A stretch of 64,000 bases of DNA from Hymenobacter mucosus (GCF_900188255.1 NZ_FZNS01000004.1:558001-622000); one strand, 5' to 3'. Counted from the first letter of the stretch, positions 1 through 8,708 are shown. Translations and numbers: made by a program. Notes: generated from the sequence alone by a model not told the origin.

Positions 1-2
1 CC

Positions 3-305
3 ACGAACAACCACCTGCGGTTTGTGCAAAGCCAGACCATGCCAGAGCCCTTGCTCGTGGTGCCCTATCCCCAGGAACAATGGGTGCGTTTGTCTCGGTA
101 CCAGCACACGCCTTCCGCCGATTTGCTTCACCTCTGGCAGCTCTACAACCAGCAGCTAGCTCGCCTGCTTGAGAACCTGCCCGCTGCCGCCGCCTCGCAC
201 CGCTGCGAGTTCGACAACGGCTACGGCGTATCATTGCAGTGGCTGGCGGAAGATTACGCCGTGCATATGGAGCACCACATTCAGCACATTCTGAGCCGGG
301 TTTAA
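3..305 (+). CDS. DinB-like family protein, C-terminal part (5' partial)
   Basis: The reading frame is open to the left edge of the window, so only the last ~100 residues are present. The segment with WLxEDYAVHMEHHIQHI near the end resembles the last helix of DinB/YfiT-type four-helix proteins, where a histidine-rich helix (here HMEHHIQHI) contributes metal ligands. DinB-like proteins are putative metal-dependent enzymes, some of them thiol transferases; the substrate cannot be told here. The GTG at position 24 is probably internal and not the start. The gene ends with TAA, about 115 bp before the next gene on the same strand. Confidence 0.6.
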   Translation, partial: TNNHLRFVQSQTMPEPLLVVPYPQEQWVRLSRYQHTPSADLLHLWQLYNQQLARLLENLPAAAASHRCEFDNGYGVSLQWLAEDYAVHMEHHIQHILSRV

Positions 306-420
306 ACCAGTAACTTACCGCAGCAAAGTAGGATAGTTCTTAGCTGGCAGAAAAGTTGAGCCCAGGGCGGCACTATTTCAAGGCTGAATTGCGTTTAGGA
401 AGCTTGTGTTTTGCTTTCTG

Positions 421-1227
421 ATGCGTAGTACCTTCTCGATTTCTAGTGCCCGGCGCGGACGCGCAGCCCGGTTGTTGTGTTTACTGAGTGTTTTTCTTGT
501 TGCTGGTGGCAGTGCCCAGGCCCAGAAGTTGGCCCCGCCCGTGCGGTTTCGGCAAGTAGCTCCCGATGTGTTTGTTCACACCTCCTACCACAAGTCTGCG
601 GGTACTACCGCACCCGTAGCGGCTAACGGCCTCATTGTGCGGACCAGCACGGGGGCTCTGCTCGTGGATACCGGCTGGAACTCCGACCAAACTCTGCAAA
701 TTCTGCGCTGGGTAGCCGATAGTTTGCACCAGCACGTGCGCATGGCCGTTGTTACCCACGCCCACGAAGACCGCCTGGGTGGTATTGCGGCGCTGCGGGC
801 CAATCACATCCGCGTGCTAGGGAGTCCGCTTACGGCCAAGCTTGCCTTGGCGCAGCAGCTTGATGCTCCTACCCCATCCATTCAGCCTTACACGCTTATT
901 CGGGCGGGCCGCACCCGGTTGGAAGTGTTCTTCCCCGGTCCGGGTCATGCTCCCGACAATGTAGTGGTGTGGCTTCCGCGCCAGCGGGTATTGTTTGGCG
1001 GTAGCCTGCTCAAGGATGCTACTGCCACCACCCTCGGCAACATTGCCGACGCCGACTTGAAGCAGTGGCCAGCGGCCGTGCGCAAGGTAGCAACCCACTA
1101 CCCCAAGGCGCAGGTGGTAGTGCCCGGCAATGGCGCCCCCGGGGGCCCCGAGTTGTTTACGCACACGCTTCGGCTGCTTCGGCCCGGTAGCAACCCCCAG
1201 ACCCGCACTGCCCTGAATAGCAAGTAG
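421..1227 (+). CDS. B1-type metallo-beta-lactamase-fold hydrolase with altered Zn2 site
   Basis: 268 aa from ATG 421 (a GTG 15 bases upstream is less likely). A signal peptide ends near AQAQ (residues 32-35), so export to the periplasm is expected. The MBL core is clear: LLVDTGW near residue 80, THAHEDRLGG (H113, H115, D117, R118, the B1-style HxHxDR), GPGHAPDNVVVW (H176) and LFGGSLLKD. Classical B1 enzymes have Cys in LFGGC and His in VPGHG; here these are Ser195 and Asn237. The three Zn1 histidines are kept but two of the three Zn2 ligands are missing. It may be a one-zinc enzyme with another substrate, or a weak lactamase. Family assignment is firm; activity is unknown. Confidence 0.85.
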   Translation: MRSTFSISSARRGRAARLLCLLSVFLVAGGSAQAQKLAPPVRFRQVAPDVFVHTSYHKSAGTTAPVAANGLIVRTSTGALLVDTGWNSDQTLQILRWVADSLHQHVRMAVVTHAHEDRLGGIAALRANHIRVLGSPLTAKLALAQQLDAPTPSIQPYTLIRAGRTRLEVFFPGPGHAPDNVVVWLPRQRVLFGGSLLKDATATTLGNIADADLKQWPAAVRKVATHYPKAQVVVPGNGAPGGPELFTHTLRLLRPGSNPQTRTALNSK

Positions 1228-1242
1228 CCCCTCTAGCTTCGT

Positions 1243-1306
1243 TCCTCCAACGAAACGACCCGAGCTCAGCAGCCACCTGCTGAGCTCGGGTCGTTTCGTT
1301 GGAGGA
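1243..1306. terminator. Long perfect hairpin, bidirectional terminator
   Basis: Arms 1243-1272 and 1277-1306 pair over 30 bp without mismatch around a 4-nt loop. It lies between the ends of the convergent metallo-beta-lactamase-like and TPR genes, so it can end transcription from both sides. No strong T tract follows on either strand, and the stem is about twice the usual terminator length. Confidence 0.75.
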
Positions 1307-1319
1307 GTAGCACGAACTG

Positions 1320-2615
1320 TTAGCTAGCCTTAGCTGCTTGGCGCTGATTGCTCACTTTGGTTTTCTTTTTGCTGCCGCTCTTCTGCTTCTTGAGGTAGGC
1401 CGTGGCCTCATTGTACGCGTCCGATTTGCGCTCGGCCTTGGTTTGCACCTCTTTATAGTAACGGACGGCGCGTTCCGGGTCCTTCTGCTTCTGCGCAATA
1501 CGAGCCAAATTCAGCAAAGAATACAGATAGAAACCCTGCTTGGTGTCGCCGGTGCTTTCCGAGAATACCACGCAACGCTGGTAGTAGTCCTGGGCTTTCA
1601 CCAAGTCGGCCCGCTGAATCTGCATAATGCTGCCGAGGAAGTAGGTAGCATAGCGCCCGCTAATGCCCTCGTAGCCGGGCATGCCGCGGTTTAGCTTGTC
1701 GAGTATATCGAGGCTTACCCGCTCGCACTCTGCCAGCTCGCCCTTCTGGTAACACATAAGGGCATAGAAGCGCTGGAAGTAACCGTTATCGGGGTAGGTA
1801 AGCGCCATTTGGCGGGCCACTGGAAACGCTTCGTCGGGCTTGTTTTCCTGATTTTGCAGAATTTTCATCAGAAACACCTTCGACTCGTTGGCGGTGTAGA
1901 AACCGTTCTGGGCTACGCTACGCAACTGTTGTAAGCCCAGCTGGCGGTTACCCTTCGGGAAAAACAGCAGCACAGGTTTGAGTAGCGGATAGTTATCCGA
2001 AATCCAAACGGCGTAGTAGTTGATGAGCGCCTGCCCAAACATAAACTCGGGGCTGAGGCCGTTGGCCTCCTGGCTTTTCTCTAGGTAGTCGAGGGCGCGC
2101 TTGCTAGACAGGGTAGCCTTGCGCCAATTGTGGCGCTCTGCGTTGAGGCGCGCATCAAAGCCATAGGCGGCCGAGAGGAAAAAGCAGGCCTCGTAGTTTC
2201 TGGAATCTTGCCCGTACTGGCGCTCGGCCTTGGTAATGGCCGTATCCATGTAGGCGAAGAAAGTCTTATCGTACTGCTCGGTGGTGATGTTAGTGGGCAT
2301 AATCTTCCACCACGTATTCAGCCCCAGCAAAAAGTACGGCATGGGGTGGTTGGGGTAGCGCCGTCGCAGAGAACGGAATTGCTTCTCCGACTTGTCGTAC
2401 TTGAAGTTGTAGAGGTTTTGAATAGCGCCCTCCAGCTCCGTTTGAATATCCTTGTCGAGCAGCAGCCAGCCTTTGGTATCTACCGCATTGGGGGCAATAT
2501 CCACGTTGCTGAGATCCACCTGGCGGGCGGGCTCGGGGTTAGTAGGAGTGGGCTGCTGCGCATAGGCACTAAGCCCAAATAGCAGCAGGTAGCAGAATAA
2601 GAGATGACGCATCAT
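1320..2615 (-). CDS. Secreted TPR-repeat protein
   Basis: 431 aa. Two ATGs stand in tandem at the start and lead into a signal peptide ending near AYAQ (residues 17-20). The mature part is a chain of helical repeats in the style of tetratricopeptide repeats, for example around KSEKQFRSLRRRYPNHPMPYFLLG and later QDYYQRCVVFSESTGDTKQGFYLYSLLNLARIA. The C-terminal 25 residues are rich in Lys, Ser and Gln. TPR proteins are protein-binding scaffolds; the partner is unknown. The gene is monocistronic and converges on the 421-1227 gene across the long hairpin. Confidence 0.75.
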   Translation of the reverse strand: MMRHLLFCYLLLFGLSAYAQQPTPTNPEPARQVDLSNVDIAPNAVDTKGWLLLDKDIQTELEGAIQNLYNFKYDKSEKQFRSLRRRYPNHPMPYFLLGLNTWWKIMPTNITTEQYDKTFFAYMDTAITKAERQYGQDSRNYEACFFLSAAYGFDARLNAERHNWRKATLSSKRALDYLEKSQEANGLSPEFMFGQALINYYAVWISDNYPLLKPVLLFFPKGNRQLGLQQLRSVAQNGFYTANESKVFLMKILQNQENKPDEAFPVARQMALTYPDNGYFQRFYALMCYQKGELAECERVSLDILDKLNRGMPGYEGISGRYATYFLGSIMQIQRADLVKAQDYYQRCVVFSESTGDTKQGFYLYSLLNLARIAQKQKDPERAVRYYKEVQTKAERKSDAYNEATAYLKKQKSGSKKKTKVSNQRQAAKAS

Positions 2616-2887
2616 TAACTACTTGAACCCTTAATGTTAGGGAAAAGGTCGGAGTTGTACGGCTGTCAGACCGAATTGATATGGCTAACCAGAGAGGAAG
2701 CTGCGCTGTTCAGCTTCATCTGCGCGCTACTCAACGCAGGATTTTATAAAAAAGCTACTTACTATCAGGCAATAACGACTTTTTCCGAGTTAGCTGTACT
2801 ATTGCCCATTTTGGCGCTCCTATTTTTCTCAAACCAGCCCGGGACACGGCTGGTTCACCGACGCAAAAACAAGGGTGGCCTAGGCAC

Positions 2888-2918
2888 AAAAAAAAGAGGC
2901 TGAAGCTCCCACAGCCTC
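2888..2918 (-). terminator. Intrinsic terminator of the 3017-3421 gene
   Basis: Read on the minus strand it is a 7-bp stem GAGGCTG/CAGCCTC with a 9-nt loop, followed directly by a run of T (positions 2895-2888). This is a classic rho-independent terminator about 100 bp downstream of the leftward gene. Confidence 0.75.
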
Positions 2919-2964
2919 AACCTCTTTTAGCGTTTACCGGGCGCCAGAAGCATCCGGGAAACGG

Positions 2965-2997
2965 CCAGCGGCTTAAATTCCCACCCAAAGCCGCTGG
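2965..2997. terminator. Hairpin just past the 3017-3421 gene
   Basis: CCAGCGGCTT pairs with AAGCCGCTGG over 10 bp with a 13-nt loop, 20 bp after the stop codon of the leftward gene. There is no T tract, so it may protect the 3' end and need not terminate by itself. Confidence 0.45.
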
Positions 2998-3016
2998 ATA
3001 TATATGCTACCAACCC

Positions 3017-3421
3017 CTAGGGGCGAGCAGCCGACTGGCTTTTTTGCAGCCAGCTAAATGCGTTAAACTGCCCTGCTGTCAAAATACGGGCCATATTTTC
3101 AGTGTAGCGCTCTTCTACCTGGACCCGGGCCGGACGCGCAGCTAGTGCACCATCTACGTGGGCGGCCAGCATTTCGGGCGCCGCAGCCAGCGAATCAAGC
3201 TGCTGTAGGTACTGCTGGGTGCACTGCCGCACGGCGGCGCGCTGGTTGCGGCGCAAGTTTAGGGCGTGCGTCAGGTAGGCGCTCATGTGCGTGCTGCGCT
3301 CGGTTACGGTTTCGGTGGCCACCGGCCGCGCGGGGCGGGCCGTACTCCGCCCCATGGGTGCCCCGGCAAGCAGAATAAGCAGCAGGACGAAGGCTTGGGA
3401 GTACGTGCGTAACAAAGTCAT
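3017..3421 (-). CDS. Small secreted Spy/CpxP-like protein (hypothetical)
   Basis: 134 aa from ATG 3421; the open frame extends further up, but the hydrophobic segment right after this ATG (TYSQAFVLLLILLAGAP) fits a signal peptide, and longer versions would place it internally. The mature part is helical, with ILTAGQFNAF near the C-terminus, which resembles the LTxxQ motif of Spy/CpxP-type periplasmic proteins. Those act as periplasmic chaperones or stress regulators; the link here is weak. It is divergent from the AraC regulator, with 139 bp between the two starts, so the regulator may control it. Confidence 0.55.
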   Translation of the reverse strand: MTLLRTYSQAFVLLLILLAGAPMGRSTARPARPVATETVTERSTHMSAYLTHALNLRRNQRAAVRQCTQQYLQQLDSLAAAPEMLAAHVDGALAARPARVQVEERYTENMARILTAGQFNAFSWLQKSQSAARP

Positions 3422-3560
3422 AAGGGCATGCAAAATGGTAGTGCAAGGTCGGAAGAACCAGGAGGCGCTACCACCACTTGATTGGCTTGTTCCGGTGCTG
3501 TGTTGACTATTCATATTATCTGTGCGTATCTTGCTTGTAAGTCTGGCACTACCACCCCGC

Positions 3561-4433
3561 ATGAAGCTCCAATTCGAACCCATCCAGCCCACTATTGACA
3601 GCTCCTTTACGCTGTTACACTACACTGAGGTTCAACAAGGTGGGCTTTTGTGGCATTATCATCCCGAGTACGAGTTGGTGTACATCCCCAAGGGCACCGG
3701 GCGCCGCCACATTGGGCAGCACATCTCCCGCTTCGAGGATGGTGAGCTCGTGCTGATTGGTCCTGATTTGCCCCATCTGACCTTTAGCTACGGTAAGCCG
3801 GCGGGAGTGCCTTTTGAAGAAATTGTGGTGCAACTGCGGGCCGATTTTCTGGGCGAATCGTTTTGGCAGCGCCCCGAGCTGGCCGACATTCGCCACCTGC
3901 TGGCGCGCTCCCACGAGGGCTTGTCGTTTGGGGGCAGCACGCGGGCAGCCATCGGCCAAGATTTGCGCCAGCTCTTGCACGAGCCGCCCTTTGCGCGCCT
4001 GCTCACGCTGCTGCGCGTGATGCAAACCCTGGCCCAAGCGCCCGCCACCGATTGCACGCCCCTGCACGCGGGCCACGCCGGGCTGGGGCGCCAGGGAAAG
4101 GAGCAGCAGCGCCTGAGCCGCGTGTACCAGTACATTGAGCAGCACTACCACCGCGCCTCCTTGTCGGTACAGGAGGTAGCGGAAGTAGCCTACCTCTCGG
4201 TGCCAGCCTTCTGCCGCTACTTCCGTCAGATGACCCGCCTTACCCTCACCGACTTCCTGCAGGACTTTCGGGTAAGTCACGCTTGCCGTTTGCTGCTGGA
4301 AGAAGAAGAACTTTCGGTAACGGAGGTGTGCTACGCCACGGGTTTCAACAACGTGTCGCACTTCAACAAGACGTTCCGACGCCATACCAATCAAAGTCCT
4401 ACGGAATACCGCCGCCAGCGGCTGGCTCAGTAA
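3561..4433 (+). CDS. AraC-family transcriptional regulator
   Basis: 290 aa from ATG 3561. Residues ~30-75 form a cupin-like sensor half (WHYHPEYELVYIPKGTG...GELVLIGPDLPH). Residues ~188-287 form the AraC DNA-binding domain with two helix-turn-helix units, the second in the usual form ELSVTEVCYATGFNNVSHFNKTFRRH followed by SPTEYRR. Such cupin-AraC proteins commonly respond to sugars. Its neighbour across the divergent promoter is the small secreted protein at 3017-3421. A possible promoter, TTGAC near 3503 and TATCTTGC near 3525, precedes it. The effector is unknown. Confidence 0.88.
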   Translation: MKLQFEPIQPTIDSSFTLLHYTEVQQGGLLWHYHPEYELVYIPKGTGRRHIGQHISRFEDGELVLIGPDLPHLTFSYGKPAGVPFEEIVVQLRADFLGESFWQRPELADIRHLLARSHEGLSFGGSTRAAIGQDLRQLLHEPPFARLLTLLRVMQTLAQAPATDCTPLHAGHAGLGRQGKEQQRLSRVYQYIEQHYHRASLSVQEVAEVAYLSVPAFCRYFRQMTRLTLTDFLQDFRVSHACRLLLEEEELSVTEVCYATGFNNVSHFNKTFRRHTNQSPTEYRRQRLAQ

Positions 4434-4608
4434 GCGCACGGAAACATCAACTCGCGTGGGCGGATCGAAAAACAAGCATCAACGCATCCGGTTGGGCCTC
4501 CCTATTCTGCGGTTTTAGCAGCCGCTAGGTTTGTTGAAGTAGTACTACGCGCTGGCTGAACGTCTGCTAGTCGTTTGGGTGTTAGGCAGAAAATTCCTGT
4601 TTTCATCT

Positions 4609-5730
4609 ATGACTGCTTTTTCGGCGGCCCGGGCTGTTTGGTGCGGGTTGTTGGTTTCGCTACTGCTTGTGCTGATAGGGGCCGGGGGGCCAGGGCCACA
4701 GGTTCCCACCTTGGCGCTGCAAGCCGCTAAGCTTCCCTTCACGCCCACCCACTTCTACATAGCTACCATTCGCGACGAGCGGCCCAACCGTAGCGCCGTG
4801 GCGTGGCTAGTACCAACTACTAGTAAGGCGGGCACCCCACTTGCGCCGGCTCGGCCCGTGGACCTGCAAGGGGGAGCCTTGCCTGCCATTCAGCAGTTTG
4901 TGCGGCAAAGTCTACCCCGCAACCCCGCCCTTCGGCCTGTTCAAATTCGGGTGCGGGAGTGCCGGGTGCAGGAAACGCCCGCCCCCGGCGGCTTGGTGGA
5001 AGGACGCATTGCAGTGGTTATGGCTTTCGACTACCAAACACCCGACCGGGCCGTGTTTCTGACGGAATACCGCGGGGGGGCCCGCTACATGCGCTCCGCC
5101 ACCGACTTGGCACCCGTAGAGCCTGCTTTGCGTCAATCATTGGCGGGGGGCCTCTCCTACCTCCAAGCCTGGATTAGCCAAGCTGCTACCCGCGACGTGC
5201 GCCTGGCTACGGCCGTCCATCCTACCTTCCGCTACGAAACTCGGCGGACCGAGCCCGACACCTTATTCTACGACGTGAAACGGCCTCTGGTCTGGTCGGA
5301 TTTTACTGGTCAGCCCCGGCCGCGCGGTCAGTACGCCGCGGCGGTATTTCCCGGCTTTGCCTACCAAGGCCGCCCGCGGGTAGTAAATGGCGTGGTGCAG
5401 CTCGACTTGCAGCTGAGTATTTTTGTGGTGCGCAGCTCCTCCTGGGTAGCACCCGGCCAGCAAACCGATTTCAACCTCAACCATGAGCAGCGCCACTTTG
5501 ACCTGGTGCGGCTGGTAGCCGAGCGATTCCGGCGCAAAGCCACCCCCGATAGCCTGACGGTGGAAGACTATAACAGCATCCTGCAACTGCAATACCTCAA
5601 GTCTTTCACCGAAATGAACCACTTACAAGATCAGTACGACGCCGAAACCCACGGCGGCACCGATGTAGCAGCGCAGGAACGCTGGAACCACCGCATCGAC
5701 GCGGAACTGCGCCAGTACGGTGTGAAATAA
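4609..5730 (+). CDS. Membrane-anchored DUF922-like putative zinc protease
   Basis: 373 aa from ATG 4609. An N-terminal hydrophobic segment (LLVSLLLVLIGAGG, residues ~14-27) is a signal peptide or anchor. The C-terminal third carries NHEQRHFDLV with the zinc-protease motif HExxH at H292-E293-x-x-H296, and a later DAETHGG that could supply a further ligand. This arrangement, with LVWSDFTGQP before it, resembles DUF922 proteins, which are predicted secreted Zn-dependent proteases. Substrate unknown. The gene converges on the lipoprotein gene at 5847-6512 through a 26-bp perfect hairpin. Confidence 0.65.
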   Translation: MTAFSAARAVWCGLLVSLLLVLIGAGGPGPQVPTLALQAAKLPFTPTHFYIATIRDERPNRSAVAWLVPTTSKAGTPLAPARPVDLQGGALPAIQQFVRQSLPRNPALRPVQIRVRECRVQETPAPGGLVEGRIAVVMAFDYQTPDRAVFLTEYRGGARYMRSATDLAPVEPALRQSLAGGLSYLQAWISQAATRDVRLATAVHPTFRYETRRTEPDTLFYDVKRPLVWSDFTGQPRPRGQYAAAVFPGFAYQGRPRVVNGVVQLDLQLSIFVVRSSSWVAPGQQTDFNLNHEQRHFDLVRLVAERFRRKATPDSLTVEDYNSILQLQYLKSFTEMNHLQDQYDAETHGGTDVAAQERWNHRIDAELRQYGVK

Positions 5731-5768
5731 CGCTAGCGGTCAAGCTGCCCCCTATCGCCTGTCAGCAG

Positions 5769-5823
5769 AAAGCCCTGGGAGCTGGCTCCAACCATCTTGG
5801 TTGGAGCCAGCTCCCAGGGCTTT
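5769..5823. terminator. 26-bp perfect hairpin, bidirectional terminator
   Basis: Arms 5769-5794 and 5798-5823 pair perfectly around a 3-nt loop. It sits between the convergent DUF922-like and lipoprotein genes. A run of four T closes it on the plus strand. Confidence 0.8.
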
Positions 5824-5846
5824 TCTTGGTGCCTATGGGTGGCTAG

Positions 5847-6512
5847 TTAGTCTTTTACTTTCCGCTCACCGTCATCGTCAACTTTTACTTTGCGGCCGCT
5901 GGCATATTTGGTTTTCCGCTCGCCGTCTTTATCTATTTTCACCTTGGTACCGTTGGCGTACTCAATTTTCACGTCGCCACCATCACGCTCATACTTCACA
6001 ATGGCCGGGCCCCGACGACGGGCGGGCGCTGCCGTCTGGGTAGTGGTGGTAGTGGTGGTAGCCGTAGAAGCCGTGTAGGGCGTACCATCGTAGTAGGCCC
6101 CGCGGTTGGCGGCGTAGGTAGTGTACTGAGGCTCCGTCACGATGCTTTTCACCGAGCGGTCAGTCTCGTCGTTGATGCTACGCAGTGCGGCGTAACGGCC
6201 CGTAGTATCGCTGGTGTACTGGCTGTCCACTTCGTTGAGGCGGCGGCCACGGGTATAGTACGTTTTCTGGATGCGCGTTACCACTACCGTATCCGTCAGC
6301 TTCAGGTCATCGGCAATGCGAGAAGCCAGTTGGTCGGCCTCGGTGCGGTAAGCCGTTGAGTCGGTGCTGGTGGCGGGCACAGCGTCGTTTACTACCACGG
6401 CCGTGTCAGCCGAGGGGGTAGTAGCTGCATCTTCGGCGGCGGGCTTGTTTTGGCTGCAGGATGCTATTGCAACGCTGGCCGCGCACGAAAGGAAAAGCAA
6501 GGTCTTTTTCAT
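5847..6512 (-). CDS. Lipoprotein with C-terminal YAxGxKVKxDxDGE repeats
   Basis: 221 aa. The N-terminus MKKTLLFLSCAASVAIASCS has a lipobox (IASC), so it should be acylated and membrane-attached. A low-complexity Ala/Thr/Asp region follows, then a central helical part (residues ~55-130), a poly-Thr linker near 150-157, and a C-terminal tandem repeat of ~19 residues: EYANGTKVKIDKDGERK then KYASGRKVKVDDDGERK. The repeats alternate basic and acidic residues and may form small beta hairpins that bind cell wall or another polymer. I do not recognise a known family; likely a conserved lipoprotein of this group of bacteria. Confidence 0.65.
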   Translation of the reverse strand: MKKTLLFLSCAASVAIASCSQNKPAAEDAATTPSADTAVVVNDAVPATSTDSTAYRTEADQLASRIADDLKLTDTVVVTRIQKTYYTRGRRLNEVDSQYTSDTTGRYAALRSINDETDRSVKSIVTEPQYTTYAANRGAYYDGTPYTASTATTTTTTTQTAAPARRRGPAIVKYERDGGDVKIEYANGTKVKIDKDGERKTKYASGRKVKVDDDGERKVKD

Positions 6513-6659
6513 GAGAGAAAAGTCAGAATTGGATATAGCCCGGAAGCTATGATTGCGCTGATACGGTGACGATAGCGCTAGGGTTGTGCTCCTCCCCTTG
6601 AGGCTACTAGGCTGCTACCAAACTGAAGCCCCACTATGGGTTTGCCTAGGTTTGGATGG

Positions 6660-6667
6660 TAGCTTTG
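6660..6667 (+). promoter_or_regulatory. -7 promoter element TAGCTTTG for the MFS gene
   Basis: The octamer fits the Bacteroidota consensus TAnnTTTG exactly and lies 22 bp before the ATG of the MFS gene. A TTG about 15-19 bp upstream could serve as the -33 element. Confidence 0.55.
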
Positions 6668-6689
6668 CGAGGGCTGCTAACGGCCAAGC

Positions 6690-7916
6690 ATGATGAGCGA
6701 CAGGATAGTAGATGCGGCAGCGCAACGGGCCCGGGTGGCCATTGCGCTGTTCTTTTTTGTATCGGGGTTCGGGTTTGCCACCTGGGCCTCGCGGATTCCC
6801 ACTATTCAGCAGCGCCTAGGATTGGACGAAGCCCAATTGGGCGGCGTGTTATTTGCTCTGCCGCTGGGGCTAATGCTCACGCTTCCTATTACGGGCTGGC
6901 TGCTGCAGCGCTTCAGCAGCCGACAGGTGATGATGGTAGGCGCCGTGCTTTATAATGCCGCGCTGGCCCTGCTGGGGTTTGCCCAGCACACGTGGCAGCT
7001 TGTAGCACTGCTATTTTGCTTTGGCTCGTCGCGCAACCTGCTCAACATTTCAGTGAATGCGCAATCGGTGGGGGTGCAGCGGCTTTACCCGCATTCCATC
7101 ATCACTACCTTCCACGGGGTGTGGAGCGTGGCGGGTTTTGCGGCCGCCGCCGTGGGGTCGGGGCTGGTGCAGATGGGGGTGCTGCCCAACTACCACTTTG
7201 TGGGGGTGGCTGTAGTGCTTACGGCCGTGGCGGTGTACTTCTTTCCTAATACCCTTCCGCTGCCACCGGCCCAGGAGGAACGCAAGTCGGGATTTTCTCT
7301 GCCCGATAAGTCGCTGCTGAAGTTTGGAGTCATTTCCTTTGCCTGCATGGCCTGCGAGGGCACCATGTACGACTGGAGTGCTATCTACTTTCAGAAAGCA
7401 GCACACGTGCCCAAGGAAACGGCTACCCTAGGCTTTGCGGCCTACATGGTAGCCATGACTACCGGGCGCTTCGGGGGCGACTGGCTGGTAAGCCGCTTTG
7501 GGGTGAAGCCTATGCTACACTACAGTGGCCTTCTGATTACGGTGGGAATGAGCCTAGCGGCCCTGGTGCCCACGGCCCTAGGGGCGGGCGCGGGGTTTGT
7601 GCTGGTGGGGCTGGGCGTATCGTGCGTGGTACCGCTGGTATTTGGGCTGGTAGGGCGTACAACTACCTTAAACTCCGGGACGGCCATTGCAGGTATTTCG
7701 ACCATCGGCTACTTCGGATTTCTGGTGGTGCCGCCCCTAGTAGGGTTTGTTGCGGAGGCGGCCAGCCTACGGTGGTCGTTTGGGCTGGTGGCGGTGCTGG
7801 GTGCAGTGCTGGTGCTGCTGGTGCGGTTGCTGCCCAACCCGGATGAGGAAGCGCCCGAAAAAATTCCGGCGAGCCGGGCAACGGTAGCGGCAGCAGCAGC
7901 ATCTGAGGAGGTATAA
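6690..7916 (+). CDS. MFS transporter
   Basis: 408 aa with about twelve hydrophobic segments in two halves and a soluble loop near residues 195-210. The N-terminal ATWASRIPTIQQRLGLDEAQLGGVLFALPLG pattern is typical of the YbjJ/FucP-like branch of the major facilitator superfamily, an inner-membrane secondary carrier. The second half contains TTGRFGGDWLVSRFG, the equivalent of the conserved loop-8 motif. The substrate may be a sugar or drug and cannot be told. The stop codon overlaps an ATG in front of the following DUF2807 gene by one base, so the two may be co-transcribed. Confidence 0.88.
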   Translation: MMSDRIVDAAAQRARVAIALFFFVSGFGFATWASRIPTIQQRLGLDEAQLGGVLFALPLGLMLTLPITGWLLQRFSSRQVMMVGAVLYNAALALLGFAQHTWQLVALLFCFGSSRNLLNISVNAQSVGVQRLYPHSIITTFHGVWSVAGFAAAAVGSGLVQMGVLPNYHFVGVAVVLTAVAVYFFPNTLPLPPAQEERKSGFSLPDKSLLKFGVISFACMACEGTMYDWSAIYFQKAAHVPKETATLGFAAYMVAMTTGRFGGDWLVSRFGVKPMLHYSGLLITVGMSLAALVPTALGAGAGFVLVGLGVSCVVPLVFGLVGRTTTLNSGTAIAGISTIGYFGFLVVPPLVGFVAEAASLRWSFGLVAVLGAVLVLLVRLLPNPDEEAPEKIPASRATVAAAAASEEV

Positions 7917-7951
7917 TGCCCTTGACTCCACCTTCTTACTTCTACTTCCCG

Positions 7952-8614
7952 ATGAATGCTTCTCTCCTCCGCAAGACGTTCGCAGTAGCAGCCCTGTGCG
8001 GCGCTACGTCCGTGCTCACCGTATCGGCCCAGCAGCTGCGCCCGGTGGGCTCTTTTGAGCGCATCAAAACTAGTGGGGCGTGTGATGTGCAGCTAACCCA
8101 GGGCGCCACCACCGAAGTAAAAGTGCAGGCCGAGGGCGGCGCGGAGCAGTATATCAAGACGGAGGTGCAGAATGGGGCACTCATGATTTTCCGGGACCCC
8201 AATGCGCCGCGCAACGTCTTCAACAACAAAAAAGCGGTGGTGTACGTGACCTGCCCCCGCCTTACTAGCATAGAAGCCAGCGGCGCCTGCGACGTAGTAA
8301 GCAAATCTACTTTCGCGGCCGAGGCCTTCACCATCAAAGCCAGCGGAGCTTGCGACATCAACTTGCAGCTCAACGCTACCACCCTAAACGTGCAAGCTTC
8401 CGGGGCCAGCGACATTCGGTTGGCGGGCCGTGTGGAGCGCCAGCAAGTTCAAATCAGCGGCAGCAGCGACTACCAAGCTACCAACCTGAAAAGCCACAAA
8501 GCCAACGTGCAAGCCTCCGGCTCCAGCGACGCCTACGTGTTTGTAGATGGCGAGCTATCCTCCCACGCTTCCGGCGCCAGCGACATTCACAACGCGAGCC
8601 GCACCTCGAAGTAA
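7952..8614 (+). CDS. DUF2807 head-GIN-type secreted protein with SGACD repeats
   Basis: 220 aa from ATG 7952, chosen because the signal peptide (KTFAVAALCGATSVLTVSAQ) starts there; an in-frame ATG at 7916 overlaps the MFS stop. The mature part repeats a rung of about 20-24 residues marked by SGACD, SGASD or SGSSD seven times (TSGACDVQL, ASGACDVVS, ASGACDINL, ASGASDIRL and so on), which predicts a right-handed beta-solenoid. This is the DUF2807 (head-GIN) family, exported proteins of Bacteroidota of unknown function. It converges on the esterase-like gene across a 17-bp hairpin. Confidence 0.85.
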   Translation: MNASLLRKTFAVAALCGATSVLTVSAQQLRPVGSFERIKTSGACDVQLTQGATTEVKVQAEGGAEQYIKTEVQNGALMIFRDPNAPRNVFNNKKAVVYVTCPRLTSIEASGACDVVSKSTFAAEAFTIKASGACDINLQLNATTLNVQASGASDIRLAGRVERQQVQISGSSDYQATNLKSHKANVQASGSSDAYVFVDGELSSHASGASDIHNASRTSK

Positions 8615-8708
8615 CCGCCTCGCCTTAGCCCGCTTAAGCTGACCCGGCTAGCAGCCAGATGAGCAGGCTAGTTGCGCAAAGGCTTTCCGGCCGGAGTATG
8701 CACCTAGC

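Larger units (their letters stand above)
2616..3016. other. Intergenic region with terminators, no supported gene
   Basis: This 401-bp stretch must hold the promoter of the leftward TPR gene and the 3' end of the leftward gene at 3017-3421. A plus-strand open frame of 89 codons (2634-2903) starts with a low-complexity segment, resembles nothing and runs through the terminator, so I do not call it. Two hairpins at 2888-2918 and 2965-2997 are listed separately. Confidence 0.6.

Noticed and set aside
2634..2903. 89-codon plus-strand frame
   Set aside because: Runs through a terminator, ends in low-complexity Lys/Gly and matches nothing; start has no promoter.
3615..4475. 286-codon open frame opposite the AraC gene
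   Set aside because: Antisense shadow of a well-supported regulator with both HTH units.
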